This document shows, piece by piece, positions 43,376 through 50,766 of a stretch of 64,000 bases of DNA (positions are counted from its first letter, which is position 1; every line of letters begins with the position of its first letter). This DNA is from Ruminococcus sp. UNK.MGS-30 (lineage in GTDB: Bacteria > Bacillota > Clostridia > Oscillospirales > Ruminococcaceae), in the NCBI GenBank assembly GCA_000980705.1, contig LBCK01000007.1, positions 1-64,000 of the forward strand, written 5' to 3'. A program made the translations under genes and the position numbers. The notes beneath the pieces were generated by a model, which saw only the letters and a list, made by a program, of their open reading frames with translations, searched no databases and was not told where the DNA came from.

Positions 43376-44824
43376 ATGAAAACGAATATAATGGGAACTG
43401 CAGTTGCTACGGTCCAGCAGATGCAGTCATATATACAGAAAGTTAATCCGGCAGTACCTAAATCCGTAATCGATATGGTTGAATATTATATATCAGAAGG
43501 AAAAACGGAAGGAGTAAGGGGAGATATCGCCTTTGCGCAAAGTTGCCTCGAAACAGGTAATTTCACATTCAATGGTTCTGCCGTAACATTGGACCAGAAC
43601 AATTTTGCCGGAATCGGCGTTACAAAAAATGGTATGAAAGGGAATTCGTTCTCTCATCCATGGATCGGCATCCGGGCACAAATCCAGCATCTTAAAGCAT
43701 ATGCATCTAACGAAAAACTGTACGGTGTATGCGTGGATCCTCGTTTCTGTTATGTGAAAAGAGGAATAGCCCCATATGTTGAATGGCTTGGGATACAGGA
43801 AAATCCACAGGGCGGAGGCTGGGCTGCCGGGAAGAATTATGGCTCAAAGATATTGGAAATTCTGGCGAAGATAATCGCGATGCCAGAAGTGAATAAGGAG
43901 GATGTTACAATGAATCTTAACACAAGTTTAATCAGCAATAACAACAGCTATGCAAATCAGGTGCCTAAATACATCGTTATCCATAATACAGATAACTTTG
44001 CAAAAGGAGCAAACGCAAAGGCACATGCTAAGGCTCAGCATGACGGGAACTTCTCCGGCTACTCTGCCCATGTATATGTTGATGATACCGAAGCTTATCA
44101 GGCTACACCTTTTAATCGAGGCGCATGGCATGTCGGCGTTAACTATGGTGGTGGTCTTTTCGGAATTTGCAACAACCACAATTCTATCGGCATTGAGATG
44201 TGCGTGCAGGCAGGGTATAATTATGATAAAGCATTTCGGAACACTGTTGAAATCTGCAAGATGTTGATGCAGAAGTTTGGAATTGACGCAGATCATGTGG
44301 TATCCCACTATGATGTGTGCGCAAAGAATTGCCCTTCTGCAATCCGGGCAAAAGGTGACTGGAACCGCTTCAAGCAGCTGATCGGCGCAAAGGCAGCAAC
44401 TACAACTGTAGATAAATATTACAGAATCCGGAAAACCTGGGGAGACAGTAAAAGCCAGATCGGAGCGTACAAGAGCCTTGAGAATGCAAAGAAAGAGTGG
44501 AAACAGGGCTACACCATCTATGACTGGAACGGAAAAGCAGTGTATCCAGAACAGAAAAAAGACACTTCATCAAGCAAAGCAAAAGTTAGCCTGACTGAAA
44601 AATTAAACATTCAGCTTCCAGTGCTGCAGTCTGGAACAGAAGGTTCGGCAGTGCGTTGCCTGCAGGCAATACTCGGAGTTGCTGTTGATGGAGATTTTGG
44701 AAAGAATACCAAGACGGCACTTAAAACATTCCAGAAGAATGTTGGCATTGATGATGATGGTTGCTGTGGCCAGAATACATGGAAAAAGATTGCTGACCAC
44801 ATGAATGCAAATACATTCAAATAA
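43376..44824 (+). CDS. Endolysin: glucosaminidase + amidase + peptidoglycan-binding domain
   Basis: A 482-residue modular lysin. Residues about 10-160 form a glucosaminidase-type domain (IAFAQSCLETGNFTFNG, NNFAGIGVTKNG). Residues about 195-335 form an N-acetylmuramoyl-L-alanine amidase (YIVIHNTDNF, GAWHVGVNYGG, DHVVSHYDVCAKNCPS), whose His and Cys/His positions fit zinc binding. Residues about 410-475 form a PG_binding_1 domain (SGTEGSAVRCLQAILGVAVD). Two cutting domains on one chain would cleave both glycan and amide bonds. Confidence 0.9.
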   Translation: MKTNIMGTAVATVQQMQSYIQKVNPAVPKSVIDMVEYYISEGKTEGVRGDIAFAQSCLETGNFTFNGSAVTLDQNNFAGIGVTKNGMKGNSFSHPWIGIRAQIQHLKAYASNEKLYGVCVDPRFCYVKRGIAPYVEWLGIQENPQGGGWAAGKNYGSKILEILAKIIAMPEVNKEDVTMNLNTSLISNNNSYANQVPKYIVIHNTDNFAKGANAKAHAKAQHDGNFSGYSAHVYVDDTEAYQATPFNRGAWHVGVNYGGGLFGICNNHNSIGIEMCVQAGYNYDKAFRNTVEICKMLMQKFGIDADHVVSHYDVCAKNCPSAIRAKGDWNRFKQLIGAKAATTTVDKYYRIRKTWGDSKSQIGAYKSLENAKKEWKQGYTIYDWNGKAVYPEQKKDTSSSKAKVSLTEKLNIQLPVLQSGTEGSAVRCLQAILGVAVDGDFGKNTKTALKTFQKNVGIDDDGCCGQNTWKKIADHMNANTFK

Positions 44825-44914
44825 TAACAAAACAGGTGCTTTTTATAATATGTTTGCTTCAAAAATTGCCTTACAGGGTATAAAATATATCACGCAGTTT
44901 ATAACAGTATTTGA

Positions 44915-44972
44915 TATAATCTAACAAAAGTCCTTCCGATATATCAAGAGGTGCTAAATTATAACGGAAGGA
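44915..44972 (+). promoter_or_regulatory. Extended -10 promoter and RBS-sequestering hairpin
   Basis: TGA-TATAAT (44912-44920) is an extended -10 element without a clear -35. In the leader, TCCTTCCG (44931-44938) is exactly complementary to CGGAAGGA (44965-44972), which includes the Shine-Dalgarno of the next gene. Folding would hide the ribosome site. The 26-base loop has no other obvious pairing. Confidence 0.55.
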
Positions 44973-44980
44973 GCAATGGC

Positions 44981-45241
44981 ATGATTAAAATTTTACTGTC
45001 AAAAAAGCTTGGGGAGATGAGACTTACTCAGGCAGATTTGGCGAGGGCAACCGGAATAAGACCCAACACCATCAACGAGTTGTACCACGAGCTTGCAGAT
45101 AGGGTGAATCTGGAACACCTCGACTTGATTTGCGAAGCCCTGGATTGTGAGCTGGATGAATTGATTGTTAGGGTACCGAACAAGGAATCAGCCATAACCC
45201 ACACTCGCCAGGGAACTCAAAAACCCGGCAGAAAGAGGTAA
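44981..45241 (+). CDS. Cro/CI-family small regulator (XRE, 86 aa)
   Basis: ATG 44981 with AAGGAG eight bases upstream. The helix-turn-helix covers RLTQADLARATGIRPNTINEL. The C-terminal part (LDLICEALDCELDELIVRVP) is the fourth/fifth helix of the HTH_26 type. Located between the lysin and the minus-strand cassette, away from the main immunity genes. Target unknown. Confidence 0.7.
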   Translation: MIKILLSKKLGEMRLTQADLARATGIRPNTINELYHELADRVNLEHLDLICEALDCELDELIVRVPNKESAITHTRQGTQKPGRKR

Positions 45242-45290
45242 CCGCTGCAACGGTTACCTCTTATTAAAGAGGGGATTTCCCCCTCTTTAT
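45233..45290. terminator. Two back-to-back bidirectional terminators
   Basis: AAGAGGTAACCG-CTGCAA-CGGTTACCTCTT (45233-45262), then AAAGAGGGG-ATTT-CCCCCTCTTT followed by T-rich DNA to 45290. They close the plus-strand regulator and the converging minus-strand cassette. Confidence 0.75.
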
Positions 45291-45730
45291 TTTACTTCTT
45301 TTAAATTATAATCCAATGAATCGTACAAATAATCTGTATCAAATCCCATATCTTTGTAACCTTGCAATACAGTTCCAACATAACGGCTAGATGGCCTTCC
45401 CGCAGTGGCTGAGTCAGGCAAGAGGTATATCATAGCCTTTTTTCTAGTGCCGTTTTTTAATTGTACAAATACATTTCTCTTTTTATAAAATCTCGGATAT
45501 CCCTCGTACAGATCAAGAGCCTTCTCATTTTTGCTATCGATATTCCAAACAGCAACAGGAACTCTACTTCCTTTTTGCCTTTTGACGGTTGCATAAGATC
45601 CTGTGCGGCTTCCTCTGTAAAGTAATTTCCAATTTATCAGATATCCGGTAAATGCGACCGTTGCTCCAGGACAACGGTATGACATTTGCTGCACGTTAAG
45701 ATTGCTTCCGTATGCTACATATAAACTCAT
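45287..45730 (-). CDS. Gamma-glutamylcyclotransferase (AIG2/GGCT-like)
   Basis: A 147-residue protein with the diagnostic YGSNL (about 6-10), a central strand region, and YEGYP (about 75-79) whose Glu is the expected catalytic acid. GGCT-fold enzymes release 5-oxoproline from gamma-glutamyl amines. It lies 47 bases downstream of an amidoligase gene in the same direction. Such pairs are described as amide-forming plus amide-removing modules in phages. The substrate is unknown. Confidence 0.8.
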   Translation of the reverse strand: MSLYVAYGSNLNVQQMSYRCPGATVAFTGYLINWKLLYRGSRTGSYATVKRQKGSRVPVAVWNIDSKNEKALDLYEGYPRFYKKRNVFVQLKNGTRKKAMIYLLPDSATAGRPSSRYVGTVLQGYKDMGFDTDYLYDSLDYNLKEVK

Positions 45731-45777
45731 GGCATTTCCTTTCTCCCCGTAAAGCCGTTAGGTCAGCTGATTTATAA

Positions 45778-46704
45778 CTAAGCAACCTGTTCTGCTTTTG
45801 CGTTTTCACGGAGCTGTTTCATCATGTGAAGCCTGCAGGTCTTAAATTCATCTCCGTAGAGTCCAAGGCGGTTAGTCAAAATATTGTACATAAGTGTAAT
45901 TTTTTTCTGAGCGGTATATCCATTCATTGAACGGAATACTACTTTATCATCGGATTCAATAGCCCAAGCAGAGAGCGCAAGGCAAAACTGAACATATGCT
46001 TTAATTTTTCCTGCATGAAGCGTGCTATTGAAAAGTCTAAATTCAACAGTACCTTTCTGGAAGAAGCTATGGAGATTCAGTGCATGATATCTTGTGGAGT
46101 TATAATGCTGATGATCGATACCACCACAATATCCATCGTTTGCTGGGCTATACCAGATCTTTTCGACAGAATCGGTTGTGATGTTCTTATCTTTTTTCAT
46201 GGTATCGAGCAGGTTTTTACAAACTGGCAAACACCAACGATTTTTTCTGCTTCCGACTGCAAGGGCATCATAAATAATTTCCTGCCGACTATACATGAAG
46301 TTTACCAATCTGCGCAGAGAGGTTGCTGTATGGTTTGCTCCATCAACATGGATATGGATACCACATGAAGCATGAGGTACTCCACCAATTTCTCTGAATT
46401 TGCGAATGATTGCCTGCAATGTTTCAAGATCATCATATTTGAGAATAGGAGTTACAAATTCAACCCTGTATTCGTCCATGTTCGCATTTCCTGTTTTGCG
46501 TACTGGAATAATGGAACTGTCTCTCATTATTTTCCATTTCCGTCCCTGTGAATCACGAATGATTCTGGTGTGATAGCAGGTGTGATCAGGACCTGTTACC
46601 GTACTCCCGATAACTTCGGCAACAGCTTCAGCTGCCATAGCTCTTGTGATTCCTGTAAATTCAACCTCAACACCGTAGTTCTGTTTCTTTAAAAGTTCTG
46701 ACAT
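45778..46704 (-). CDS. Amidoligase-family protein (Amidoligase_2-like)
   Basis: A 308-residue protein with glutamine-synthetase-fold amidoligase features: YGVEVEFTGI at the start (acidic metal/ATP strand), RVEFVTPILKYDDLE, a His-rich CGIHIHVDGAN (about 112-122) and GTVEFRLFNSTL near 217-228. These enzymes ligate amines to carboxylates with ATP. It is first in a minus-strand operon with a GGCT gene and has its own promoter (46777-46804). Possible targets are cell-wall peptides or proteins; that is inference. Confidence 0.8.
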   Translation of the reverse strand: MSELLKKQNYGVEVEFTGITRAMAAEAVAEVIGSTVTGPDHTCYHTRIIRDSQGRKWKIMRDSSIIPVRKTGNANMDEYRVEFVTPILKYDDLETLQAIIRKFREIGGVPHASCGIHIHVDGANHTATSLRRLVNFMYSRQEIIYDALAVGSRKNRWCLPVCKNLLDTMKKDKNITTDSVEKIWYSPANDGYCGGIDHQHYNSTRYHALNLHSFFQKGTVEFRLFNSTLHAGKIKAYVQFCLALSAWAIESDDKVVFRSMNGYTAQKKITLMYNILTNRLGLYGDEFKTCRLHMMKQLRENAKAEQVA

Positions 46705-46776
46705 ATCATTTTCCTCCTATTATCTCTCAAACCTCGCACCGTCTATGCGAATGTTTGTTCTGTTGCTTATGTTTGT

Positions 46777-46874
46777 ATATTACCATATGTACCGCACATG
46801 TCAATAGTTTATTGAAGAAAAACTCTAAAATAATGAAGAAAAATATTGACAAAATAGAGAATAAGAGATATAAT
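46777..46874. promoter_or_regulatory. Divergent promoter pair with direct repeats
   Basis: Minus strand: TTGACA at 46804-46799, 16-base spacer, TAATAT at 46782-46777, reading into the amidoligase gene. Plus strand: TTGACA at 46846-46851, 17-base spacer, TATAAT at 46869-46874, a perfect consensus reading into a small peptide gene. Between them, TTGAAGAAAAA and ATGAAGAAAAA form a direct repeat that could be an operator. Confidence 0.75.
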
Positions 46875-46903
46875 AATATCATAAAGAACAGGGAGGTGTT
46901 AAG

Positions 46904-47032
46904 ATGAACAAGAATCGCAAGAAACCAAAAAAAGAAAGCGATCATGAAGAACTGCTCGCAAAGTTGATCTTCATAACCGCAATCTTAAATCTGATTCAAG
47001 CCATAGCAGACTTGATCAAAACATTCAGTTAG
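46904..47032 (+). CDS. Small hydrophobic peptide, candidate type I toxin (42 aa)
   Basis: ATG behind GGGAGGTGTTAAG, driven by a perfect sigma-70 promoter 30 bases upstream. The first 20 residues are charged (MNKNRKKPKKESDHEE) and the rest is hydrophobic (LLAKLIFITAILNLIQAIAD). A promoter on the opposite strand (47070-47098) would make an RNA antisense to its 3' half. Those features suggest a membrane toxin with an antisense antitoxin, but there is no family match by eye. Confidence 0.5.
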   Translation: MNKNRKKPKKESDHEELLAKLIFITAILNLIQAIADLIKTFS

Positions 47033-47069
47033 GAAACGGGGAGGTCAGAACTCCCCCGAATCCAACTTT

Positions 47070-47098
47070 AATATACAACACACAATAACGCATGTCAA
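47070..47098 (-). promoter_or_regulatory. Antisense promoter opposing the 42-aa peptide gene
   Basis: On the minus strand: TTGACA (47098-47093), a 17-base spacer and TATATT (47075-47070). Transcription would start near 47063 and run left through a GGGGAG/CTCCCC hairpin into the 42-codon gene. Confidence 0.55.
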
Positions 47099-47115
47099 AT
47101 GAAATGGAGGTCTAT

Positions 47116-47208
47116 ATGAACATTATATTAGATATTGCCAAGATTGTTATTTCAGTTGCAACGCTGATATGTTTATACAAGATATACAAAAAGAGAAAGG
47201 AGGATTGA
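47116..47208 (+). CDS. Single-pass membrane peptide (30 aa)
   Basis: ATG seven bases after GGAGG. The peptide is MNIILDIAKIVISVATLICL followed by a basic tail YKIYKKRKED, the shape of small membrane toxins or regulators. It lies four bases before the ATG of the XRE gene and provides that gene's ribosome site (AAAGGAGG within its codons). Confidence 0.5.
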   Translation: MNIILDIAKIVISVATLICLYKIYKKRKED

Positions 47209-47212
47209 TAGA

Positions 47213-47413
47213 ATGATTTCATACAACCCGCTTTGGCACACACTAATAAACAATGATATGAACAAAGGTGACTTAATGGAAAAAACTGGAATTAGCTATG
47301 GAACCATGGCTTCCATGGGAAAGAATGAGCCAGTCAATCTGAAACAGATAGATAGAATCTGTAAAGCTCTTAATTGCGGCATCAGTGATGTGATAGAGTA
47401 TATACCTGATTAA
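47213..47413 (+). CDS. Cro/CI-family small regulator (XRE, 66 aa)
   Basis: A single helix-turn-helix (NKGDLMEKTGISYGTMASMG) and the family tail RICKALNCGISDVIEYIPD. Very similar in build to the regulator on the minus strand at 60226. Co-transcribed with the small peptides. A target is not identifiable; it may control the peptide locus or the neighbouring cassette. Confidence 0.7.
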   Translation: MISYNPLWHTLINNDMNKGDLMEKTGISYGTMASMGKNEPVNLKQIDRICKALNCGISDVIEYIPD

Positions 47414-47716
47414 CATCACTGCAATAAATAATACGATTTATTCCCGTGATGTTAGAGTGATGTTTGGAACTATTGCAAATAATAATACAACGTGGTATAT
47501 TTAATAAAAGCCCGCCTCTCTTATTTTATTTAATACACGGTAACACGAAAAAGCAGCCTAGTGTTATTGAGTTTGAATAATGAGCAAAATCCCAGAAATC
47601 CTTTATTTACAAGGGTTTCCGGGATTTTATTTTTGTCCGTGATGCTACGGTGATGTTAATGGGGAGAAAGTGTCTTATTTTTGGGGATTTTTTGTTATTA
47701 TATGATACTGTACGTT
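47414..47716. other. Putative attP region with integrase arm sites
   Basis: No gene fills this 303-base stretch. GTGATG(T/C)T occurs four times as two pairs spaced 11 bases apart (47446 and 47457; 47639 and 47650), with an inverted AACATCAC at 47412. Such paired arms flank attachment cores of tyrosine recombinases. Between them lies an inverted repeat GAAATCCTT-TATTTAC-AAGGGTTTC (47595-47619), 9-base arms (one G-T pair) around a 7-base centre, as in crossover cores. The attachment core is inferred, since no attB is available. Confidence 0.6.
47586..47628. terminator. Terminator-like inverted repeat inside attP
   Basis: AAAATCCC...GGGATTTT outer arms plus the inner GAAATCC/GGGTTTC arms, followed by a T-rich stretch. 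It can terminate in either direction for the integrase and the XRE gene. The inner part doubles as the candidate crossover core. Confidence 0.65.
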
Positions 47717-48820
47717 TCATATGTTTTTATCTTCTGCATTATCATTTGTGGCTCTTACTTCATTGAGAGCGTCAGCAAGCTTCCTGTCTTTTCCTGGGTA
47801 CAAATGAGCATAAACTTTCCAGGTTGTTTCCGGTGATTCATGTCCAAGCCGGTCCGAAATCTCTTTGATAGAAAACTTCATGTCAATCAGCATACTTGCG
47901 TGGGAATGGCGAAGATCATGGATCCTGATCTCTGGAAGACCAGATCTGGCAGTTGCACGTTTAAATTCTGACCGCATTCCGGACTTCTGGAAGTAGAAGA
48001 TGCGTTCATCCGGCTCTATGGCCATACTTGCAACATAGTCTTGAAGCTCTTTGTACAACGATTGAGGAATATTCACGACACGTTTGCTCTTTTCAGTTTT
48101 GGGTGTTTGGAAGTATTGTTCGCCTTTTATCACCACAAAGTTCTTATTAATGGATACGGAGCAGTCCGGCAGGATATCTGCCGGAGTAATGGCTAGAACC
48201 TCTGCAGACCGAAGCCCGCCATAGAACATGAGGCTGAACGCCATCCGGTACGCACTTTTCTTTTCAAAGGTAAGGAAGTAGTCAAATTGCTCTCTGGTCC
48301 AGATGTTCATTTCATCTGCACTGCTTTTCCCGATCGCACCAGCTGCAAGGCATGGGTTGCTTCGGAGTTTGTAATATTTGACGGCATAATTCATGATAGC
48401 AGACATCTGGTTATTGATGGTCTTCAGATACGTCTGAGAATAAGAATTCCCCTTATCGTCCCTGTAATTAATCATGGCATCTTGCCACCGGTGGATCACG
48501 ATCGGAGTAATGTCACCGATCTTCATATCTTTAAAGAATGGCAGCAGTTTCATGTCTATCAGATACTGCTTGTTTTCCAAAGTGGTCAGTTTCAGCCGGG
48601 AGCTGCAGTCTGACATATAATTCTTGATCAGAGCAGAAAACAGGATATCTGGATCCTTGGCGCCCTGTGCCAGAAAGTCACGTTCCCATTCTACAGCCTC
48701 TTTTTTGGTAGAAAACCCCCTTTTGCATTTATGCTGACGCTTGCCAAGCCAATCATCATAGTAGAAGTTGGCGTACCATTTTGTCTTTCCATCTTTGGTA
48801 AAATACTTATAAGCCGGCAT
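47717..48820 (-). CDS. int: Tyrosine-recombinase integrase
   Basis: A 367-residue integrase. The N-terminus is an AP2-like arm-binding domain (KWYANFYYDDWLGKRQHKCK, about 13-32), then a SAM-like core-binding domain, then the catalytic domain with Arg in GGLRSAEV (about 200), HDLRHSHAS (about 301-309), and Tyr in TTWKVYAHLYP (about 336). Next to attP, transcribed leftward. Catalytic residues look complete. Confidence 0.9.
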   Translation of the reverse strand: MPAYKYFTKDGKTKWYANFYYDDWLGKRQHKCKRGFSTKKEAVEWERDFLAQGAKDPDILFSALIKNYMSDCSSRLKLTTLENKQYLIDMKLLPFFKDMKIGDITPIVIHRWQDAMINYRDDKGNSYSQTYLKTINNQMSAIMNYAVKYYKLRSNPCLAAGAIGKSSADEMNIWTREQFDYFLTFEKKSAYRMAFSLMFYGGLRSAEVLAITPADILPDCSVSINKNFVVIKGEQYFQTPKTEKSKRVVNIPQSLYKELQDYVASMAIEPDERIFYFQKSGMRSEFKRATARSGLPEIRIHDLRHSHASMLIDMKFSIKEISDRLGHESPETTWKVYAHLYPGKDRKLADALNEVRATNDNAEDKNI

Positions 48821-48838
48821 CTGAATCCTCCATTACTA

Positions 48839-48889
48839 AACAAATGTAATCAACAAATGTTTGACAAAAATGTTGAATATAGATATAAT
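48839..48889 (+). promoter_or_regulatory. Three-site operator array over a consensus promoter
   Basis: ACAAATGT at 48840-48847 and 48853-48860 and a one-mismatch copy at 48866-48873 repeat every 13 bases. The promoter TTGACA (48861-48866), 17-base spacer, TATAAT (48884-48889) overlaps the last two. A near copy of the array stands at 51480-51513. The same region is the upstream end of the integrase gene on the other strand. Confidence 0.65.
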
Positions 48890-48895
48890 GTACTT

Positions 48896-48992
48896 AACAA
48901 GAGAACCGTTGGTCAGTGCACACCTGACCGCCGGATAGAGTAGTAACTAAAAAATAGCGCCTTACTTTACCAGAGCAGGGGCGCTATTTTTT
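48896..48992 (+). ncRNA. Putative ~97-nt antisense/regulatory RNA
   Basis: Start predicted seven bases after TATAAT at 48889 and end in the terminator AAAAAATAGCGCC (48949-48961) / GGCGCTATTTTTT (48980-48992). A stem GGTCAG...CTGACC sits at 48911-48929. There is no convincing open frame. It converges with a small minus-strand gene whose stop codon lies in the shared terminator. GAACCGTTGG and CCGCCGGA in this RNA recur in inverted orientation in that gene's leader (49098-49128). Confidence 0.55.
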
Positions 48993-49070
48993 ATGCATTA
49001 AATTGATAACAAGAGTTACAACTGCACAAAGCATAATTACAAAAGTAAATAAATCACCATATGTAACCAT
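48984..49070 (-). CDS. Holin-like type I toxin candidate (28 aa)
   Basis: ATG with AAAGGAGG nine bases upstream. The peptide MVTYGDLFTFVIMLCAVVTL then VINLMHKK is a single hydrophobic helix with a basic end, the layout of holin-like toxins (Hol_Tox type). The last codons run through a bidirectional terminator shared with a convergent small RNA. It sits between the integrase and a regulator in the minus-strand immunity operon. Toxicity is untested. Confidence 0.6.
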   Translation of the reverse strand: MVTYGDLFTFVIMLCAVVTLVINLMHKK

Positions 49071-49142
49071 CAGCACCAGCCTCCTTTCACCAAAGTGTCC
49101 GGCGGCTGACATAACACCCCAACGGTTCCCCAGTTAAATATA

Positions 49143-49697
49143 CTATTCTGTTTTTTCTTCTTCCATCTTCTCCATCATTCCCAAAAAGATACGTTTTCCC
49201 TTCTTGGATAACTGACGGTACCGCAGGATGATATCCTGTTCGTCTTCTGAAGCAATGGCACAGCTGTATTCAGAATTACCCACAAGGTAATCCATAGAGG
49301 TGTCGAGGGCTTTTGACAGGCTTGCAGTGGCATCTATTCCAGGAACAGTCTTTCCGGCCAGAATGTCACAGCAGGTTTCCTCTGTCAGCGTTGATTTTTT
49401 GATCAGGTCCGGAAGGCTCATCTGCAACTGAGCCAAACGGGCTTTTGTTCTTGCTTGCACTGCGGAAACTTCTTTCGGATCCGCAACAGCATATCTTGAA
49501 GTAGTCCGGCCAAGAATGTAATCTGCTGGCACACCGAAGCATGCAGCACTGCGATTAACAAATTCTGTTGACGGAAAAGAGTAACCTCTTTCGACATTCG
49601 ATACTACTTGGCCAGAAAAACCTATTGCTTTTCCAAGTTCGGACTGACGCAGATTAGCCTCAGCCCGCAATTCTTTTATTCGTTCACCAATTGTCAT
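49143..49697 (-). CDS. XRE regulator with a second HTH-like unit (184 aa)
   Basis: Start ATG at 49697 (MTIGERIKELR) behind AAGGAG. Residues 1-60 form a clear helix-turn-helix (LRQSELGKAIGFSGQVVSNV). Residues about 80-135 repeat a weaker HTH-like plan (MSLPDLIKKSTLTEETCCDI, then SKALDTSMDYLVG), as if duplicated. The tail is acidic and helical. It may be the main repressor or a regulator of the toxin and integrase. Located between them and a secreted protein gene. Confidence 0.65.
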   Translation of the reverse strand: MTIGERIKELRAEANLRQSELGKAIGFSGQVVSNVERGYSFPSTEFVNRSAACFGVPADYILGRTTSRYAVADPKEVSAVQARTKARLAQLQMSLPDLIKKSTLTEETCCDILAGKTVPGIDATASLSKALDTSMDYLVGNSEYSCAIASEDEQDIILRYRQLSKKGKRIFLGMMEKMEEEKTE

Positions 49698-49710
49698 AAA
49701 ATCTCCTTGA

Positions 49711-50724
49711 TTAGTTTGCCGGTTCATATTCGTATCCGCTTTCGGAAGCCGATATATAACCTAATGGAGTTGTCACACACCCTTCATCATCTAATTCGCC
49801 ATATGTTCCAAGGCCGGTGAAAGAATTGGAAAATACTATTCCAGTTCCGTCATCACATATTATAGAAAACCAGTTATATCCACTATTTTTTATTTTGTTC
49901 TCGAGAAAAGTTGCGTATCCGTTTTCTGAAATCTGCGACAAGACTTCTTTAGGTATAACAATATATGCACGCTGTCCAATTACATCAGTACCATTTCCGT
50001 TTGTCACATCATCACACATTATAATAGCATTTAACAATCGCTGATCGTTTTCGTTGTCTGTAGTCGAAACAGAATCTGAAGACGGAGTGTCTGAATCAGA
50101 AGTAGCTGCACTACTGGAAAGCTGCTCTTTTAACGAAGCATTTTCTGCTTTCAACTCCTCAATTTGTTTCTTTAATTCTTCCACTGTTTTCAATAGTTTT
50201 GTGTTTTCAGCTCCCTGGATCTGATCTGGCGCTTGAGAAAAAGCGTCTTTTTGAATTTGCAATGGATACGAAGTACCCGTGCCAAATGGAAATTCTGAAA
50301 AAGTTGTATTTAATACTTGAAAATCGTTTATTCCATAATCTGTTAAATCTTGTTCTCTGAAATGAAATTTAGCAACTCCTTTTTTTCCCGCAGCTATACA
50401 AGTGCCCCCAGAATATATGGTAATTTGAAAACCATCTATGTCTGAACCGTCTAAGCCAAAGTTAAAATCATGATCTGAATGATTTTGAATCATAAACTCT
50501 ATTGCGTAATTCCCTCTTTCGTAAAAAATACGTTGTACATTTACTGTGTATTCTTCAGTATCACAAATTAGAGAAACAGGAGATTCGGCATCTATTCTTA
50601 TGGCTTCATTGTCTGCAATAGTAGATGCAGTTTCAGAAGCAGCGTATACAAAAAGATTGTTTGAAATAAAAATATTTGAAATAAGACTACTTGCCAAAAT
50701 GATAGCAACTGTTTTTCTTCTCAT
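49711..50724 (-). CDS. Secreted coiled-coil protein (337 aa), likely lysogenic conversion gene
   Basis: A clean signal peptide (RRKTVAIILASSLISNIFIS..., cleavage likely after VYA near residue 28) followed by a beta-rich domain (about 45-165), a heptad-like coiled coil (LLKTVEELKKQIEELKAENA, about 178-200), a Ser/Asp-rich linker and a C-terminal alpha/beta domain. It would act outside the cell. It sits inside the minus-strand immunity operon, so it is probably expressed in lysogens. No family is recognised. Confidence 0.65.
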   Translation of the reverse strand: MRRKTVAIILASSLISNIFISNNLFVYAASETASTIADNEAIRIDAESPVSLICDTEEYTVNVQRIFYERGNYAIEFMIQNHSDHDFNFGLDGSDIDGFQITIYSGGTCIAAGKKGVAKFHFREQDLTDYGINDFQVLNTTFSEFPFGTGTSYPLQIQKDAFSQAPDQIQGAENTKLLKTVEELKKQIEELKAENASLKEQLSSSAATSDSDTPSSDSVSTTDNENDQRLLNAIIMCDDVTNGNGTDVIGQRAYIVIPKEVLSQISENGYATFLENKIKNSGYNWFSIICDDGTGIVFSNSFTGLGTYGELDDEGCVTTPLGYISASESGYEYEPAN

Positions 50725-50766
50725 ATGTTTATTTCCCCTTCCTGCTCCGGTACCACTCGAAGCTTA

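Noticed and set aside
47414..47716. Boundary between two tandem prophages
   Set aside because: Possible in principle, but no structural, lysis or integrase gene is duplicated and both sides complement each other into one phage.
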